From: Kumtagia sp963820075
GTDB taxonomy: Bacteria; Pseudomonadota; Alphaproteobacteria; Rhizobiales; Rhizobiaceae
Direction: 5' to 3'
Assembly: GCA_963820075.1 (NCBI GenBank)
Contig: CAWFYS010000014.1
Coordinates: 31,709 to 95,708, forward strand
Length of the DNA stretch: 64,000 nucleotides
The position numbers and the translations under genes were made by a program. Shown in pieces: positions 9,748 through 19,378 of this stretch. Within the stretch, counting starts at the first letter, position 1. Each line of letters begins with the position of its first letter. The notes below the pieces were generated by a model. The model did no database searches and had not been told where the DNA came from. It was given only the letters and a program-made list of their open reading frames with translations.

Positions 9748-9774
9748 CGGCCGACGCGGCCGCGCGGCCGTTTT
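9748..9774 (+). terminator. possible Rho-independent terminator after cysQ
   Basis: CGGCCG (9748-9753) pairs with CGGCCG (9765-9770) in a GC-rich stem followed by TTTT. It sits in the 231-base gap between cysQ and the next operon. The T-run is short, so the call is weak. Confidence 0.35.
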
Positions 9775-9912
9775 GCCGCAAATCCGCTAGCCACGACAAG
9801 GCGGTTCCTGTCATGATTGTATCGCGTGACATTTCCTTCCTCGCCCTCGGCAAGGCGGCCTTCTATTCTGGCCGCCCTGAGACCAAGGGCAGATGCCAGC
9901 AGGACCAACGAA

Positions 9913-11868
9913 ATGCTCCTTATGACGCTCTCGAGACGTTCGCTTCTTTCCGCTTCGGCCGCGCTGCTCGGCTCCACCGCCCTGCCCGCGACACTTTGGG
10001 CGCAGACGCCGAAAAGAGGAGGACGGCTGATTGCCGCCGCCGACTCCGAGCCGCGCAACCTCAATCCGGCCATGGTCGCCTCGAACGGTGTGTTCTTCGT
10101 GGCGAGCAAAGTCGTGGAACCGCTGGCCGAAGCCTCCTTCGATGGTCCCGACGGTCTGGAACCACGCCTGGCGACCAGTTGGGAAGGGTCCAGCGACGGG
10201 CTCTCCGTGACTTTCAAGCTGCGCGAGGGCGTCACCTGGCATGACGGCAAGCCGTTCACCTCGGCCGACGTCGCCTTTTCGGCATTGAAAGTCTGGAAGC
10301 CGCTGCAGAATCTCGGCCGCGTGGTTTTCAGGGACCTTGAGGCGGTCGAGACGCCGGATGAGCATACCGCGATCTTCCGCTTCTCCAAGCCGACGCCGTT
10401 CCAGCTCATCCGCAACGCGCTGCCGCCGCTCACCAGCGTTCTGCCAAAACACATTTACGAGCAGGGCGACATCGCCGAAAATCCGGCCAACATCGCGCCG
10501 ATCGGCACCGGACCGTTCAAATTCGCCGAGCACAAGCCGGGCGAATATTATCGGCTGGAGAGAAATGCGTCCTACTGGGGCAAGGATCTGCCCTATCTGG
10601 ACGAGATCATCTATCGCGTCCTGCCGGATCGGGCGGCGGCGGCCGGCGCGCTGGAAGCCGAGGAAATCCACCTCGCCGCCTTCTCGGCCGTGCCGCTCGC
10701 CGACCTGGCCCGTATCGCCAAGGTGCCCGGCATCGAGGTCGTAACGCGCGGCTACGAGGATCTGACCTATCAGCTTGTCGTCGAGATCAACCACCGCCGC
10801 AAGGAACTGGCGGACGTGAAAGTGCGGCAGGCCATCGCGCATGCGATCGACAAGAAATTCGTCGTCGACACGATTTTCCTCGGCTACGCCACCGCCTCGA
10901 CCGGCCCGGTGCCGCAGAACAGCAAGGTGTTCTATACGAGCGACGTTCCCACCTATGATTTCGACGTCGCCAAGGCCAATGCGCTGCTCGATGAAGCCGG
11001 CTACAAGCGCGGACCCGACGGCAACCGGTTTTCGCTGAAGCTCCTGCCCGCGCCCTATTTCAACGAGACGCGGCAATTCGGCGACTATCTGCGTCAGGCG
11101 CTTGCCGCGATCGGCGTCGATGCCCAGATCGTCAACAATGACGCCGCCGCGCACCAGAAGGCGGTCTACACCGACCATGATTTCGACCTGGCGGTCGCGC
11201 CGCCCGTCTTCCGCGGCGATCCGGCGATCTCCACCACCATACTCGTCCAGAGCGGTCTCCCGGACGGCGTGCCGTTCTCCAACCAGGGCGGCTACAAGAG
11301 CGCGTCGCTTGACGGCATCATCGCAAAGGCCGCCGAGACGATCGACCCGAATGCGCGCATCGCGCTCTACCACGATTTTCAGAAGGCGGTGGCCGAGGAC
11401 CTGCCGCTGATCAACGTCGCGGAATGGGGTTTCATCACGGTCGCGCGCAAATCCGTCGGCAACATCGCCAACAATCCGCGCTGGGCCGTTTCGAACTGGG
11501 CGGATACGCTGGGTGGAAACGTAATACCAAGGGCTGTGGGGTTGACCGTCTGGTGCGATAGAGCGTGCTCTGGCAAGTCGGCGCTGCCCCCCATCGCCCT
11601 GCCGGGCACTTCTCCCCGCAAGCGGGGCGAAGGACGCTCCCTTCGGGGAATTCGCCTATCGCCGATGTCGCTGAAAAGAATACCTTCGTTGCGGCAGGCG
11701 ACCTTCTCCCCGCTTGCGGGGAGAAGTGCCCGGCAGGGCGATGAGGGGCAGCATAGACGCTCAAAGCTTAGGGCTGCGGGTATAACGATCCCGGGAGCGA
11801 AGTCGGCTAAGGAGATGCGGGCGGCCCCTCCCGGCCTCGCTTTGCTCAGCGATGCGAGCCAGCCATGA
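9913..11868 (+). CDS. peptide-type ABC substrate-binding protein with repeat-derived C-terminal extension
   Basis: An SBP_bac_5 (DppA/OppA-type) periplasmic binding protein. The N-terminus has a Tat-like signal (LSRRSLLSASAALLG ... LWAQ). The core holds VKLREGVTW-like FKLREGVTWHDGKPFTSADV and NIAPIGTGPFKF. ATG 9913 has AGGA nine bases upstream; ATG 9922 is the alternative. Family members end near residue 537 (about base 11521, NWADTLGGN). Here the frame runs on for about 115 residues through a 170-base palindromic repeat, giving 651 residues, and still ends in an ATGA overlap with the permease gene. The tail is arginine/proline-rich and unlike any transporter domain. Confidence 0.88.
   Translation: MLLMTLSRRSLLSASAALLGSTALPATLWAQTPKRGGRLIAAADSEPRNLNPAMVASNGVFFVASKVVEPLAEASFDGPDGLEPRLATSWEGSSDGLSVTFKLREGVTWHDGKPFTSADVAFSALKVWKPLQNLGRVVFRDLEAVETPDEHTAIFRFSKPTPFQLIRNALPPLTSVLPKHIYEQGDIAENPANIAPIGTGPFKFAEHKPGEYYRLERNASYWGKDLPYLDEIIYRVLPDRAAAAGALEAEEIHLAAFSAVPLADLARIAKVPGIEVVTRGYEDLTYQLVVEINHRRKELADVKVRQAIAHAIDKKFVVDTIFLGYATASTGPVPQNSKVFYTSDVPTYDFDVAKANALLDEAGYKRGPDGNRFSLKLLPAPYFNETRQFGDYLRQALAAIGVDAQIVNNDAAAHQKAVYTDHDFDLAVAPPVFRGDPAISTTILVQSGLPDGVPFSNQGGYKSASLDGIIAKAAETIDPNARIALYHDFQKAVAEDLPLINVAEWGFITVARKSVGNIANNPRWAVSNWADTLGGNVIPRAVGLTVWCDRACSGKSALPPIALPGTSPRKRGEGRSLRGIRLSPMSLKRIPSLRQATFSPLAGRSARQGDEGQHRRSKLRAAGITIPGAKSAKEMRAAPPGLALLSDASQP
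11583..11752. repeat. large palindromic repeat A inside the 3' end of the binding-protein gene
   Basis: Two 51-base arms (11583-11633 and 11702-11752) are inverted copies with about two mismatches. Each arm contains its own small stem ccccgcaagcgggg. The loop is about 68 bases. The outer flanks 11560-11582 and 11753-11770 recur without the palindrome at 63702-63750, so the full element may span about 11560-11770. The binding-protein frame reads through it without a stop. Confidence 0.85.
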
Positions 11869-12851
11869 GACGCCTGCCCAGACTCGTCGCGCGGCGGCTG
11901 ATCGGCGCGGTTCCGGTTCTGGCGATCGTGATCGCCGGCGGTTTCTTCCTGCTGGAGGCTGCACCCGGAGACGCCGTCGATGCCTATGTCGCGTCCATCG
12001 GCGGCGATGCCGGAATGATCGACGATTTGCGGCGGGCATGGGGACTTGACCAGTCGGTGCTCGCGCGGTTCCGCTTCTATTTGTGGTCGCTGGCGCATTT
12101 CGATCTCGGCCAGTCCGTCACATTCTCGCGGCCGGTGCTGTCGGTCGTGCTGGAGCGCCTGCCCAACACGCTGCTCCTGATGGGCAGCGCCACCGCGCTT
12201 TCCTTCTCGCTCGGCTCGCTGCTCGGCATTGTCGCCGGGTCCCGCCCGGGCAGTTTTCGCGACCGGGCCCTGTCGATCGGCTCGCTGGCGATCTACGCCG
12301 TCCCCGGCTTCTGGCTTGGCCTGGTCCTGACCGTCCTGTTCGCCGTCCGGTTGCGCTGGCTGCCCGTGAGCGGCATCGAAACGATTGCCTCCGGCAAGTA
12401 CGGGCTGGATCGCGTCGTCGACATCGCGCGACATCTCATCCTTCCCGTGGCCAGCCTTGGCTTCATCTATCTGGCGCTTTACCTCCGCGTCATGCGCGCC
12501 GGCATGGCCGAGGCGTGGCGGCAGGATTTCGTGCTGGCCGCTCGTGCACGCGGCATTCCGCGCCGGCGGATCGTGACCGGTCACGTGGCGCGCAACGCCT
12601 TGCTGCCGCTGGTCACCATGCTCGGCCTTCAATCGGCGGCAATGCTCGGCGGAAGCGTCGTCATCGAAAGCCTGTTTTCAATTCCCGGACTAGGCAGGCT
12701 TGCCCAGGAGGCGGTTGCGGCGCGCGATACGCCGCTGCTGCTCGGCATCATCCTGGTCGGCGCCGTCATGGTGCTGCTCGTCAATCTCATCGTCGACATG
12801 CTCTATGCGGCGCTCGATCCGCGCGTCGGCGCGAGCGAGGCGGCAAGGTGA
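11865..12851 (+). CDS. peptide-type ABC permease (DppB-like)
   Basis: A 328-residue inner-membrane permease. It has the N-terminal helix with APGDAVD loop and the BPD_transp_1 segment LYLRVMRAGMAEAWRQDFV, ending in the EAA-loop region RARGIPRRRIVTGHVARNAL and VVIESLFSIPGLGRLAQEAV. Start ATG 11865 overlaps the preceding stop (ATGA) and its own stop overlaps the next start (GTGA). It pairs with the following permease. Confidence 0.92.
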   Translation: MRRLPRLVARRLIGAVPVLAIVIAGGFFLLEAAPGDAVDAYVASIGGDAGMIDDLRRAWGLDQSVLARFRFYLWSLAHFDLGQSVTFSRPVLSVVLERLPNTLLLMGSATALSFSLGSLLGIVAGSRPGSFRDRALSIGSLAIYAVPGFWLGLVLTVLFAVRLRWLPVSGIETIASGKYGLDRVVDIARHLILPVASLGFIYLALYLRVMRAGMAEAWRQDFVLAARARGIPRRRIVTGHVARNALLPLVTMLGLQSAAMLGGSVVIESLFSIPGLGRLAQEAVAARDTPLLLGIILVGAVMVLLVNLIVDMLYAALDPRVGASEAAR

Positions 12852-13675
12852 GCTTTTCGCGTTTCTTCCATTCGCCTGAAGCTGCTGCCGGCCTGGTCAT
12901 ACTGACCGCATTGGCAATGATCGCGGCCCTCGCGCCCCTTCTCTTTCCTGCCGATCCGCTGGCAATCGCTGGGCCGCCGCTGATGGCGCCGTTTCACGAC
13001 TGGTCGTATCCGCTGGGCACGGACCGGCTCGGGCGCGACGTGGCCGCCGGACTGTTCCATGGTGCCCGCACGTCGCTTATTGTCGGGCTTGCCGCGGCGG
13101 CCGCAGCGATCGTGGTCGGCTGCCTTGTCGGCACCACGGCCGGTTTCGCCGGCGGATGGGTGGACGACGTGTTGATGCGCCTGACCGATGCATTCCAGAC
13201 CGTGCCGGGCTTTCTGCTGGCGCTGGCCTTCGTCAGCGTCGCCGGTCCGTCGCTCGCCACCGTGGTGGCGGCAATCGCGCTCGGCGCCTGGACAGGCCCG
13301 GCAAGAATTGTGCGCGCCGAAATCCTCTCCCTACGCGAGCGGGATTTCGTGGCAGGCGCCCGGGTGATCGGCATGCACCCTGTCGAGATCGCCCTTCGCG
13401 AGATCCTGCCCAATGCCCTGCCCCCCGTGCTGGCGCTGAGTTCGGTGATCGTCGCCGGCGCGATCCTGATCGAAGCCTCGCTCTCCTTTCTCGGCCTGGG
13501 CGATCCGAACCGCGTGACCTGGGGCGGCATGATCGCCGAAGGCCGCGCCGTGCTGCGCGCCGCGCCCTTCCTCTCGATCATTCCGGGCGTTGCCCTGGTC
13601 CTTACGGTACTCGGCGTCTATTTGGTCGGCGAAGGATTCGTGGAGGCATCGGCGACGCGCAGGAGCCTGTCATGA
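12848..13675 (+). CDS. peptide-type ABC permease (DppC-like)
   Basis: A 275-residue permease, second half of the membrane channel. The family hallmarks are YPLGTDRLGRDVAAGLFHGA near residues 53-72, then FVAGARVIGMHPVEIALREI and LIEASLSFLGLGDPNRVTWG. GTG 12848 is chosen because it overlaps the upstream stop and fits the expected length; the frame is open for 765 bases further upstream, but there it is only a shadow of the DppB-like gene. Stop overlaps the next ATG. Confidence 0.92.
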   Translation: MSFSRFFHSPEAAAGLVILTALAMIAALAPLLFPADPLAIAGPPLMAPFHDWSYPLGTDRLGRDVAAGLFHGARTSLIVGLAAAAAAIVVGCLVGTTAGFAGGWVDDVLMRLTDAFQTVPGFLLALAFVSVAGPSLATVVAAIALGAWTGPARIVRAEILSLRERDFVAGARVIGMHPVEIALREILPNALPPVLALSSVIVAGAILIEASLSFLGLGDPNRVTWGGMIAEGRAVLRAAPFLSIIPGVALVLTVLGVYLVGEGFVEASATRRSLS

Positions 13676-14466
13676 TGCCGCTGCTGATAGCCGGCAAACT
13701 GCGTGTACGCTACCACTCGGCAGAAGGAGCCGAAGCGTTGCGCGGGGTCGATTTCACCCTTGGCGCCGGCGAGCGAATGGCTGTCATCGGCGAAAGCGGC
13801 TCCGGCAAGAGCACGCTGGTGCTGGCGATTGCCGGCCTTCTGCCGCGCGATGCCGAGATATCAGGGTCGCTGGCGTGGCCCGGCCATGTGCGGCCGCCGC
13901 GTAACGGCAAGGACATCGGCTTCGTCTTTCAGGACCCGGCCGCCAGCCTCGATCCGGTGATGACGGTGGGCCGACAGGTGGCGGAAGTGGCCGAAGTCCA
14001 TCTCGGCCTTGAGCGGCGCAGGGCTCTCGACCACGCAGCCGAACTGTTCGCCCGGGTCCATCTGCCCGATCCGGGGACAATGCTCGGCGCCTATCCGCAC
14101 CAACTCTCGGGCGGCCAGAAGCAACGGGTCGGCATTGCCGCCGCGATCGCCGCCGGACCGGCGCTGTTGATCGCCGACGAACCGACAAGCGCGCTGGATA
14201 CCATCGTCCAGGCGGAGATCGTGAGGCTGATCGACGCGCTGGTGCGCGACACCGGCATGTCTCTCCTTATCGTCAGCCATGACATCGCGCTGGCGGCGAC
14301 TATCGCCGACCGTATTCTGGTCCTGAGGAATGGCGGCATCGTCGAAACCGGCGCCACGCAGGAAATCGTGTTCGCGCCACGGGCCGACTATACGCGATCC
14401 CTGCTGGAAGCCTGCCTCACGCTTGAAGACGGCACTTCCGCGCCGCGGGTGTCGGCAGCGCGATGA
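13672..14466 (+). CDS. peptide-type ABC ATPase (DppD-like, short)
   Basis: A 264-residue ATPase. Walker A is GESGSGKST, the signature LSGGQKQRVGIAAAI and Walker B LLIADEPTSALD. It ends soon after the switch region, without the C-terminal oligopeptide-transport domain that makes typical DppD proteins about 60 residues longer. ATG 13672 overlaps the upstream stop (ATGA) and its end overlaps the next start, so the gene is tightly coupled. Confidence 0.91.
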   Translation: MMPLLIAGKLRVRYHSAEGAEALRGVDFTLGAGERMAVIGESGSGKSTLVLAIAGLLPRDAEISGSLAWPGHVRPPRNGKDIGFVFQDPAASLDPVMTVGRQVAEVAEVHLGLERRRALDHAAELFARVHLPDPGTMLGAYPHQLSGGQKQRVGIAAAIAAGPALLIADEPTSALDTIVQAEIVRLIDALVRDTGMSLLIVSHDIALAATIADRILVLRNGGIVETGATQEIVFAPRADYTRSLLEACLTLEDGTSAPRVSAAR

Positions 14467-15260
14467 CCGACGTCCTGCTCTCGGCGTCCGGCCTGCGGAA
14501 GACCTTCCAGCGAACGGGATACCGGTTTGCCGCGCTTGACGGCGTCGATTTCGAACTGGCCCATGGCGAGACACTTGCGCTTATCGGCCCCTCGGGAAGC
14601 GGCAAATCCACGGTCGCCCGCGTGGTCCTGCGCCTTGTCGATCCCGACGCCGGGAGCCTGCGGTTCGCGAACGAGGACTTGTTGGCGCTGCGTGGTGCGC
14701 GCCTGCGAAAGACGCGGCGACGGCTGCAGATGGTGTTCCAGGACCCGCTCGCCGCCTTCAACCCGCGCGCGACGGTCGAGCGCGTGCTTGACGATCCGCT
14801 GCGTATCCATGCCATAGCGGATCGGGCAGGCAGGCCTGCGGCGATTGACGCCCTGCTTGAACGTGTGGGCCTGCCGCCAAACCTGCGGACACGGCATATC
14901 CACGAAATTTCCGGCGGCCAGAGGCAGCGCGTCGCGATCGCCCGCGCCATTGCAACGCAACCGGAACTGATCGTGCTTGATGAAGCACTGTCGGCGCTTG
15001 ACGTTTCGGTGCGCGCCGGGATTCTGGACCTGCTCGGCGATCTGCAGCGCGAGCGGCGGATCGCCTATCTTTTCATTTCGCATGACCTGGCAGTCGTCCG
15101 CAGTATCGCGCATCGCATTGCCGTGATGGCGCAAGGGCGGATCGTCGAGACCGGCGAGGCGAGAAGCCTCGTGGCCGCGCCGGCCTCTGCAATGGGCAAG
15201 GCGCTGGTGGCGGCTACGATGCGGCTGCCGCGGCGCCAAAATTCGGAGGCAGGCGGATGA
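14463..15260 (+). CDS. peptide-type ABC ATPase (DppF-like)
   Basis: A 265-residue ATPase, partner of the preceding one. Walker A is GPSGSGKST, the Q-loop QMVFQDPLAAFNPR, the signature ISGGQRQRVAIARAI, and Walker B LIVLDEALSALDVS with alanine in place of the usual proline. It overlaps its neighbours by four bases on both sides. The fifth transport gene of the operon. Confidence 0.92.
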   Translation: MTDVLLSASGLRKTFQRTGYRFAALDGVDFELAHGETLALIGPSGSGKSTVARVVLRLVDPDAGSLRFANEDLLALRGARLRKTRRRLQMVFQDPLAAFNPRATVERVLDDPLRIHAIADRAGRPAAIDALLERVGLPPNLRTRHIHEISGGQRQRVAIARAIATQPELIVLDEALSALDVSVRAGILDLLGDLQRERRIAYLFISHDLAVVRSIAHRIAVMAQGRIVETGEARSLVAAPASAMGKALVAATMRLPRRQNSEAGG

Positions 15261-15769
15261 CGGACGCGAACAAACGAGCGCAGTTGCTGAGCCGCGAACT
15301 GGACTCTGCTTTTCGCAACCGCGCCGACCTCTACCGGCTCTTCCTTGACGAGCTTTGCGCCAGGCTCGGCCCCTCCGAGGCGGAAGCCGCGATGGTAAAG
15401 GTGGTCGAGCAACGCGGCCGCGAAGTTGCGGCCGCCGCCTTCTCCAGCTTCGGTCCCAACGATGCGCGGGCCTTGGGAGAGGCGTTTCTGGCCATCAGCC
15501 CGGATTCGGGGCGCATGTATCCCGCCGATGTGGAGCGCGGCGACCATCATATCGCGTTCAAGGTGCGGCGTTGCCCGCTGAAGGATGCCTGGGTGGAGGC
15601 CGGTCTGTCGGGCGAAGCCCTCGCGACGCTTTGCCGGATCGCCGGCGCCTTCGACCGGGGCCTTTTCGAAACAGCCGGTGTCCGCTTTTCCAACCGCACC
15701 TGGATCCCCGGTCACGGAAGCGATTGCTGTCACATCCGCCTCGAGGATCGCGACCGACCCGACGCCTGA
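15257..15769 (+). CDS. L-2-amino-thiazoline-4-carboxylic acid hydrolase-like protein
   Basis: A 170-residue protein resembling the ATC_hydrolase family (PF14196). The region RRCPLKDAWVEAGLSGE, followed by LCRIAGAFDRGLFE and GHGSDCCHIRLED, matches the family pattern of a cysteine-proline start, a cysteine-acid helix and a C-terminal glycine/cysteine turn. ATC hydrolases open thiazoline rings on the way to cysteine, but many members have no tested activity. The ATGA overlap with the ATPase gene makes it the last gene of the ABC operon, so it may act on the imported compound. Confidence 0.65.
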   Translation: MTDANKRAQLLSRELDSAFRNRADLYRLFLDELCARLGPSEAEAAMVKVVEQRGREVAAAAFSSFGPNDARALGEAFLAISPDSGRMYPADVERGDHHIAFKVRRCPLKDAWVEAGLSGEALATLCRIAGAFDRGLFETAGVRFSNRTWIPGHGSDCCHIRLEDRDRPDA

Positions 15770-15831
15770 GTTGCGCGACAAAGCCGGCGGTGGCCTTTTC
15801 GCGAGCCGCCCCTCCGTGCTATCCGACGCCC

Positions 15832-16866
15832 ATGGCACAGCTCAAGGCTCATGAAGTGGATGCGTGGCTGGCCCGGCCGCGTCCGGACACGCAAATCGTC
15901 CTGATCTATGGTCCTGACCGTGGCCTGGTCAGCGAACGGGCACGCCGCTTCGCCGAAAGGACCGGCATTCCGCTGGACGATCCCTTTTCGGTCATCAGGC
16001 TGGACGCCGGCGAGATCGAAAAGGAGCCCGGCCGGCTGTTCAACGAGGCAAGCATGGTTTCCATGTTTTCCGGCCGGCGGCTGCTGTGGGTGCGCAACGC
16101 GCAGGGACAGAAGGCGCTCGCCGACGACGTCAAGGCGCTGTGCGCCGCGCCCAGTACCGATGCGACCATTCTCATCGAGGCCGGCGACCTGAAGAAGGGG
16201 CTTGCGTTGCGGACCGCGGTCGAAGCCGCGAAAACCGCGCTCGCTCTGCCCTGCTATATGGACGATGCGGGCGCGGTCGATAGTGTAATCGACGACGAGC
16301 TAAGCAAGGCCGGGCTGACGATCAACCAGGAGGCTCGTGCCCTGTTGAAGCGTAACCTCGGTGGCGACCGCATGGCGACGCGCGCCGAGGTCGCAAAGCT
16401 CACCCTCTACGCGCTTGGACAGAGAGAAATTTCCGCCGACGATGTCCGGGCGCTGACCGGCGATGTTTCGGCCGCTTCCGTCGATCTGGCTGTCGATGCC
16501 GTTCTGGCCGGCGATTTGCAGGCCTTCGACACGGCGTTTTCACGCCTGGCGTTGGGGCCCAGTCAGGTCTACACGATATTGTCGGCGACGCAGAGGCAGC
16601 TTCAGACCCTGCAACAGATGCGGGCGGCGATGGAGCGGAACGGAGCGAGTGCTTCGTCGGCCGTCGCCTCGGCCAGGCCGCCCGTCTTTTTCTCGAGGAG
16701 ACGTCTTGTCGAGCAGGCGCTTGGCCGCTGGACCAGCCTGAAACTGGGCCGTCTGCTTGCAGCACTGCATGATACTGTTCTGGAAACCAGGCGCCGTGCG
16801 GATCTCGCTGTATCCCTGTCGCACAAGGCACTCGTCGAGATCGCGCTCGATGCAAAACGGCGCTAA
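15832..16866 (+). CDS. holA: DNA polymerase III delta subunit
   Basis: A 344-residue clamp-loader subunit that opens the beta sliding clamp. The protein begins MAQLKAHEVDAWLARP and has the delta fold: LIYGPDRGLVSERARRFAE, then SMFSGRRLLWVRNA, the helical collar GLTINQEARALLKRNLGGDR and the C-terminal FFSRRRLVEQALGRW. ATG 15832 gives the usual length. It converges with parB across a 32-base gap. In many rhizobia lptE precedes holA; here the ABC operon stands there instead. Confidence 0.93.
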   Translation: MAQLKAHEVDAWLARPRPDTQIVLIYGPDRGLVSERARRFAERTGIPLDDPFSVIRLDAGEIEKEPGRLFNEASMVSMFSGRRLLWVRNAQGQKALADDVKALCAAPSTDATILIEAGDLKKGLALRTAVEAAKTALALPCYMDDAGAVDSVIDDELSKAGLTINQEARALLKRNLGGDRMATRAEVAKLTLYALGQREISADDVRALTGDVSAASVDLAVDAVLAGDLQAFDTAFSRLALGPSQVYTILSATQRQLQTLQQMRAAMERNGASASSAVASARPPVFFSRRRLVEQALGRWTSLKLGRLLAALHDTVLETRRRADLAVSLSHKALVEIALDAKRR

Positions 16867-16898
16867 TTCGCCAGCTAGATAGCCGGCAAAATAAATGC

Positions 16899-17777
16899 TC
16901 ATTCGGATCTTAGCCGGCGGCATAAATCATCGAGCTGCTCCAGGCTGCGATAGGCAATCTTGACTTCGCCGCCTTTTTCCTTGTGGTTTATGGCGACTTT
17001 CAGCCCCGTAATATTGGAAAGCAGCCTTTCCAGCGCGAGCGTATCGGCATCCTTGTCGCGCACCGGTCTGCTAGGCGAGTCCTGTGCCTGCTTTACGGGC
17101 TGCTGCGCGAGAACCTCCGCCTGTCGAACCGAAAGCCCCTCCTCCACGATCCGCCCTGCCAATCCGACCGGATCAGGGGCGGTGACAAGTGTCCGGGCAT
17201 GGCCAGCCGACAGATCGCCATTGATCAGCAGCGCCCGGATATCGTCCGGAAGCTTCAGCAGCCGCAATGTATTGGCGACGTGACTGCGGCTCTTGCCGAT
17301 CACCTGGCCGAGATCGGCCTGCGTATAATTGTGATCGTCTATGAGCTGCTGATAACCCGTGGCCTCTTCGATCGGATTGAGGTCGGTGCGCTGCACGTTC
17401 TCGATGATGGCGAGTTCAAGCGCGGTACGGTCATTGACCTCGCGCACGATGACCGGAATTTCAATGAGCCCTGCCCGCTGCGCTGCCCGCCACCGCCGTT
17501 CGCCGGCAATAATCTCGTAGCGGCCGGTACCGACCGCCGACGGACGAACCACCACCGGCTGGACGAGGCCGTGCTCCCGAATCGACTGCGCCAGATCCGT
17601 AAGATCCGCGTCGCCAAAGGCGCGCCGCGGATTGCGCGGATTGGGTTCGATGAACTCGATTGGCACCTTTCCGTCGACCTGGACCGAAGGCTGCTGCGGC
17701 ACTGTCGGCTTGTCGATTTCGCCAATCAGCGCAGCGAGGCCGCGCCCCAACCGACGTCTCGAGGTATCGTCGCTCAT
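16899..17777 (-). CDS. parB: chromosome partitioning protein ParB
   Basis: A 292-residue CTP-dependent clamp that loads at parS and spreads. It starts MSDDTSRRRLGRGLAALIGE, the usual alphaproteobacterial N-terminus that contacts ParA; a TTG at 17792 is a possible longer start. The CTP-binding ParB/Srx fold shows ENPRNPRR-like IEPNPRNPRRAFGD and the GERRWRAAQRAG box. The helix-turn-helix is YTQADLGQVIGKSRSHVANT. A C-terminal dimer domain ends the protein. parA lies upstream, separated by an R1 repeat. Three matching parS sites lie within 4 kb. Confidence 0.96.
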   Translation of the reverse strand: MSDDTSRRRLGRGLAALIGEIDKPTVPQQPSVQVDGKVPIEFIEPNPRNPRRAFGDADLTDLAQSIREHGLVQPVVVRPSAVGTGRYEIIAGERRWRAAQRAGLIEIPVIVREVNDRTALELAIIENVQRTDLNPIEEATGYQQLIDDHNYTQADLGQVIGKSRSHVANTLRLLKLPDDIRALLINGDLSAGHARTLVTAPDPVGLAGRIVEEGLSVRQAEVLAQQPVKQAQDSPSRPVRDKDADTLALERLLSNITGLKVAINHKEKGGEVKIAYRSLEQLDDLCRRLRSE

Positions 17778-17820
17778 GAGGTCATCGCTCAATTCTTATC
17801 GCTTCGAAAATGTTTGCCGC

Positions 17821-17915
17821 TGGAGCAGGATGAATTTGCGTGGAGTTATTCCCCTGCTCTAACTCCTTGTTATGACACATGCTCTTATGCGAAGTGTCCT
17901 ATTCGCGATCATGCA

Positions 17916-17918
<3 letters not shown>
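17821..17918 (-). repeat. dispersed palindromic repeat R1, copy 2 (between parA and parB)
   Basis: On the minus strand this reads gcatgatcgcgaata ... acaaggagttagagcagg ... attcatcctgctcc, aligning end to end with copies at 6658 and 53851. It begins in the parA TAG stop codon, as copy 1 begins in the livM stop, and ends 28 bases before the possible TTG start of parB. Confidence 0.8.
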
Positions 17919-18713
<795 letters not shown>

Positions 18714-18745
18714 GGGTCCTGTCGCAAACCATTTCGCTTGAAACA

Positions 18746-19378
18746 CTAAATCCGGGTCAAGTCACTGATTTCGAGAATCACGCTTTGCGATTCGACCGCG
18801 CTTGGGTGTTCTAGCAGGTCGAATCGCCAGGCGTGAGAACTTTCTTGGATCTCCTGCCGGTATCCGCGCCCCTTGTGGAAGAGGGCCACCGCACCGGCCG
18901 ACAGCCACGGTTCTGAAAGCTGGAGCAGCTTAGTCAAGGGGGCGAGGGCGCGCGACGTAACCACATCGACTTTCCCCATAGAATGGTGGACATCAGCGAT
19001 ACGCCTCGCGTGAGCGGCAGCCGGAAGCCGGAACTCGCCAATCATTGTTCGCAGGAAGGCCACCTTTTTCTGATTGCTTTCAATCAGATCGATCTGAAAA
19101 CCAGGTGTATCGCGTCCAAGAATGGCCAGGATCAGTCCGGGAAATCCACCTCCGGATCCGAGATCGACCCAGCGACGGGCCTGTGGCTGCAGCTTTACCA
19201 GTTGAGCGCTGTCGAGAACATGCCGCGACCAGACTTCGTCCATCGTGGAGGCCGCGGCAAGATTCGTGACCTTGTTCCATCGCTGAAACGTCGCAACGAA
19301 TTGCTCAAGGACTGAGAATGTTTCACGTGAAACAGGCCCGGCGACCTTGACAAGAGCGTCAAAGGGTTCCGCGCTCAA
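18746..19378 (-). CDS. rsmG: 16S rRNA (guanine527-N7)-methyltransferase RsmG
   Basis: A 210-residue SAM-dependent methyltransferase acting on 16S rRNA. RWVDLGSGGGFPGLILAIL is the SAM-binding glycine loop; DLIESNQKKVAFLRTM and VVTSRALAPLTKLLQL follow in family order. The start is TTG 19378, overlapping the mnmG stop (TTGA), which suggests coupling; no ATG fits. A perfect parS site lies within the coding sequence (codons for VSRET). Confidence 0.94.
   Translation of the reverse strand: MSAEPFDALVKVAGPVSRETFSVLEQFVATFQRWNKVTNLAAASTMDEVWSRHVLDSAQLVKLQPQARRWVDLGSGGGFPGLILAILGRDTPGFQIDLIESNQKKVAFLRTMIGEFRLPAAAHARRIADVHHSMGKVDVVTSRALAPLTKLLQLSEPWLSAGAVALFHKGRGYRQEIQESSHAWRFDLLEHPSAVESQSVILEISDLTRI
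19319..19334. promoter_or_regulatory. parS site 1
   Basis: TGTTTCACGTGAAACA is a perfect 16-base palindrome equal to the widely conserved ParB-binding parS consensus. It lies inside rsmG, about 1.5 kb upstream of the parB start. Confidence 0.93.
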
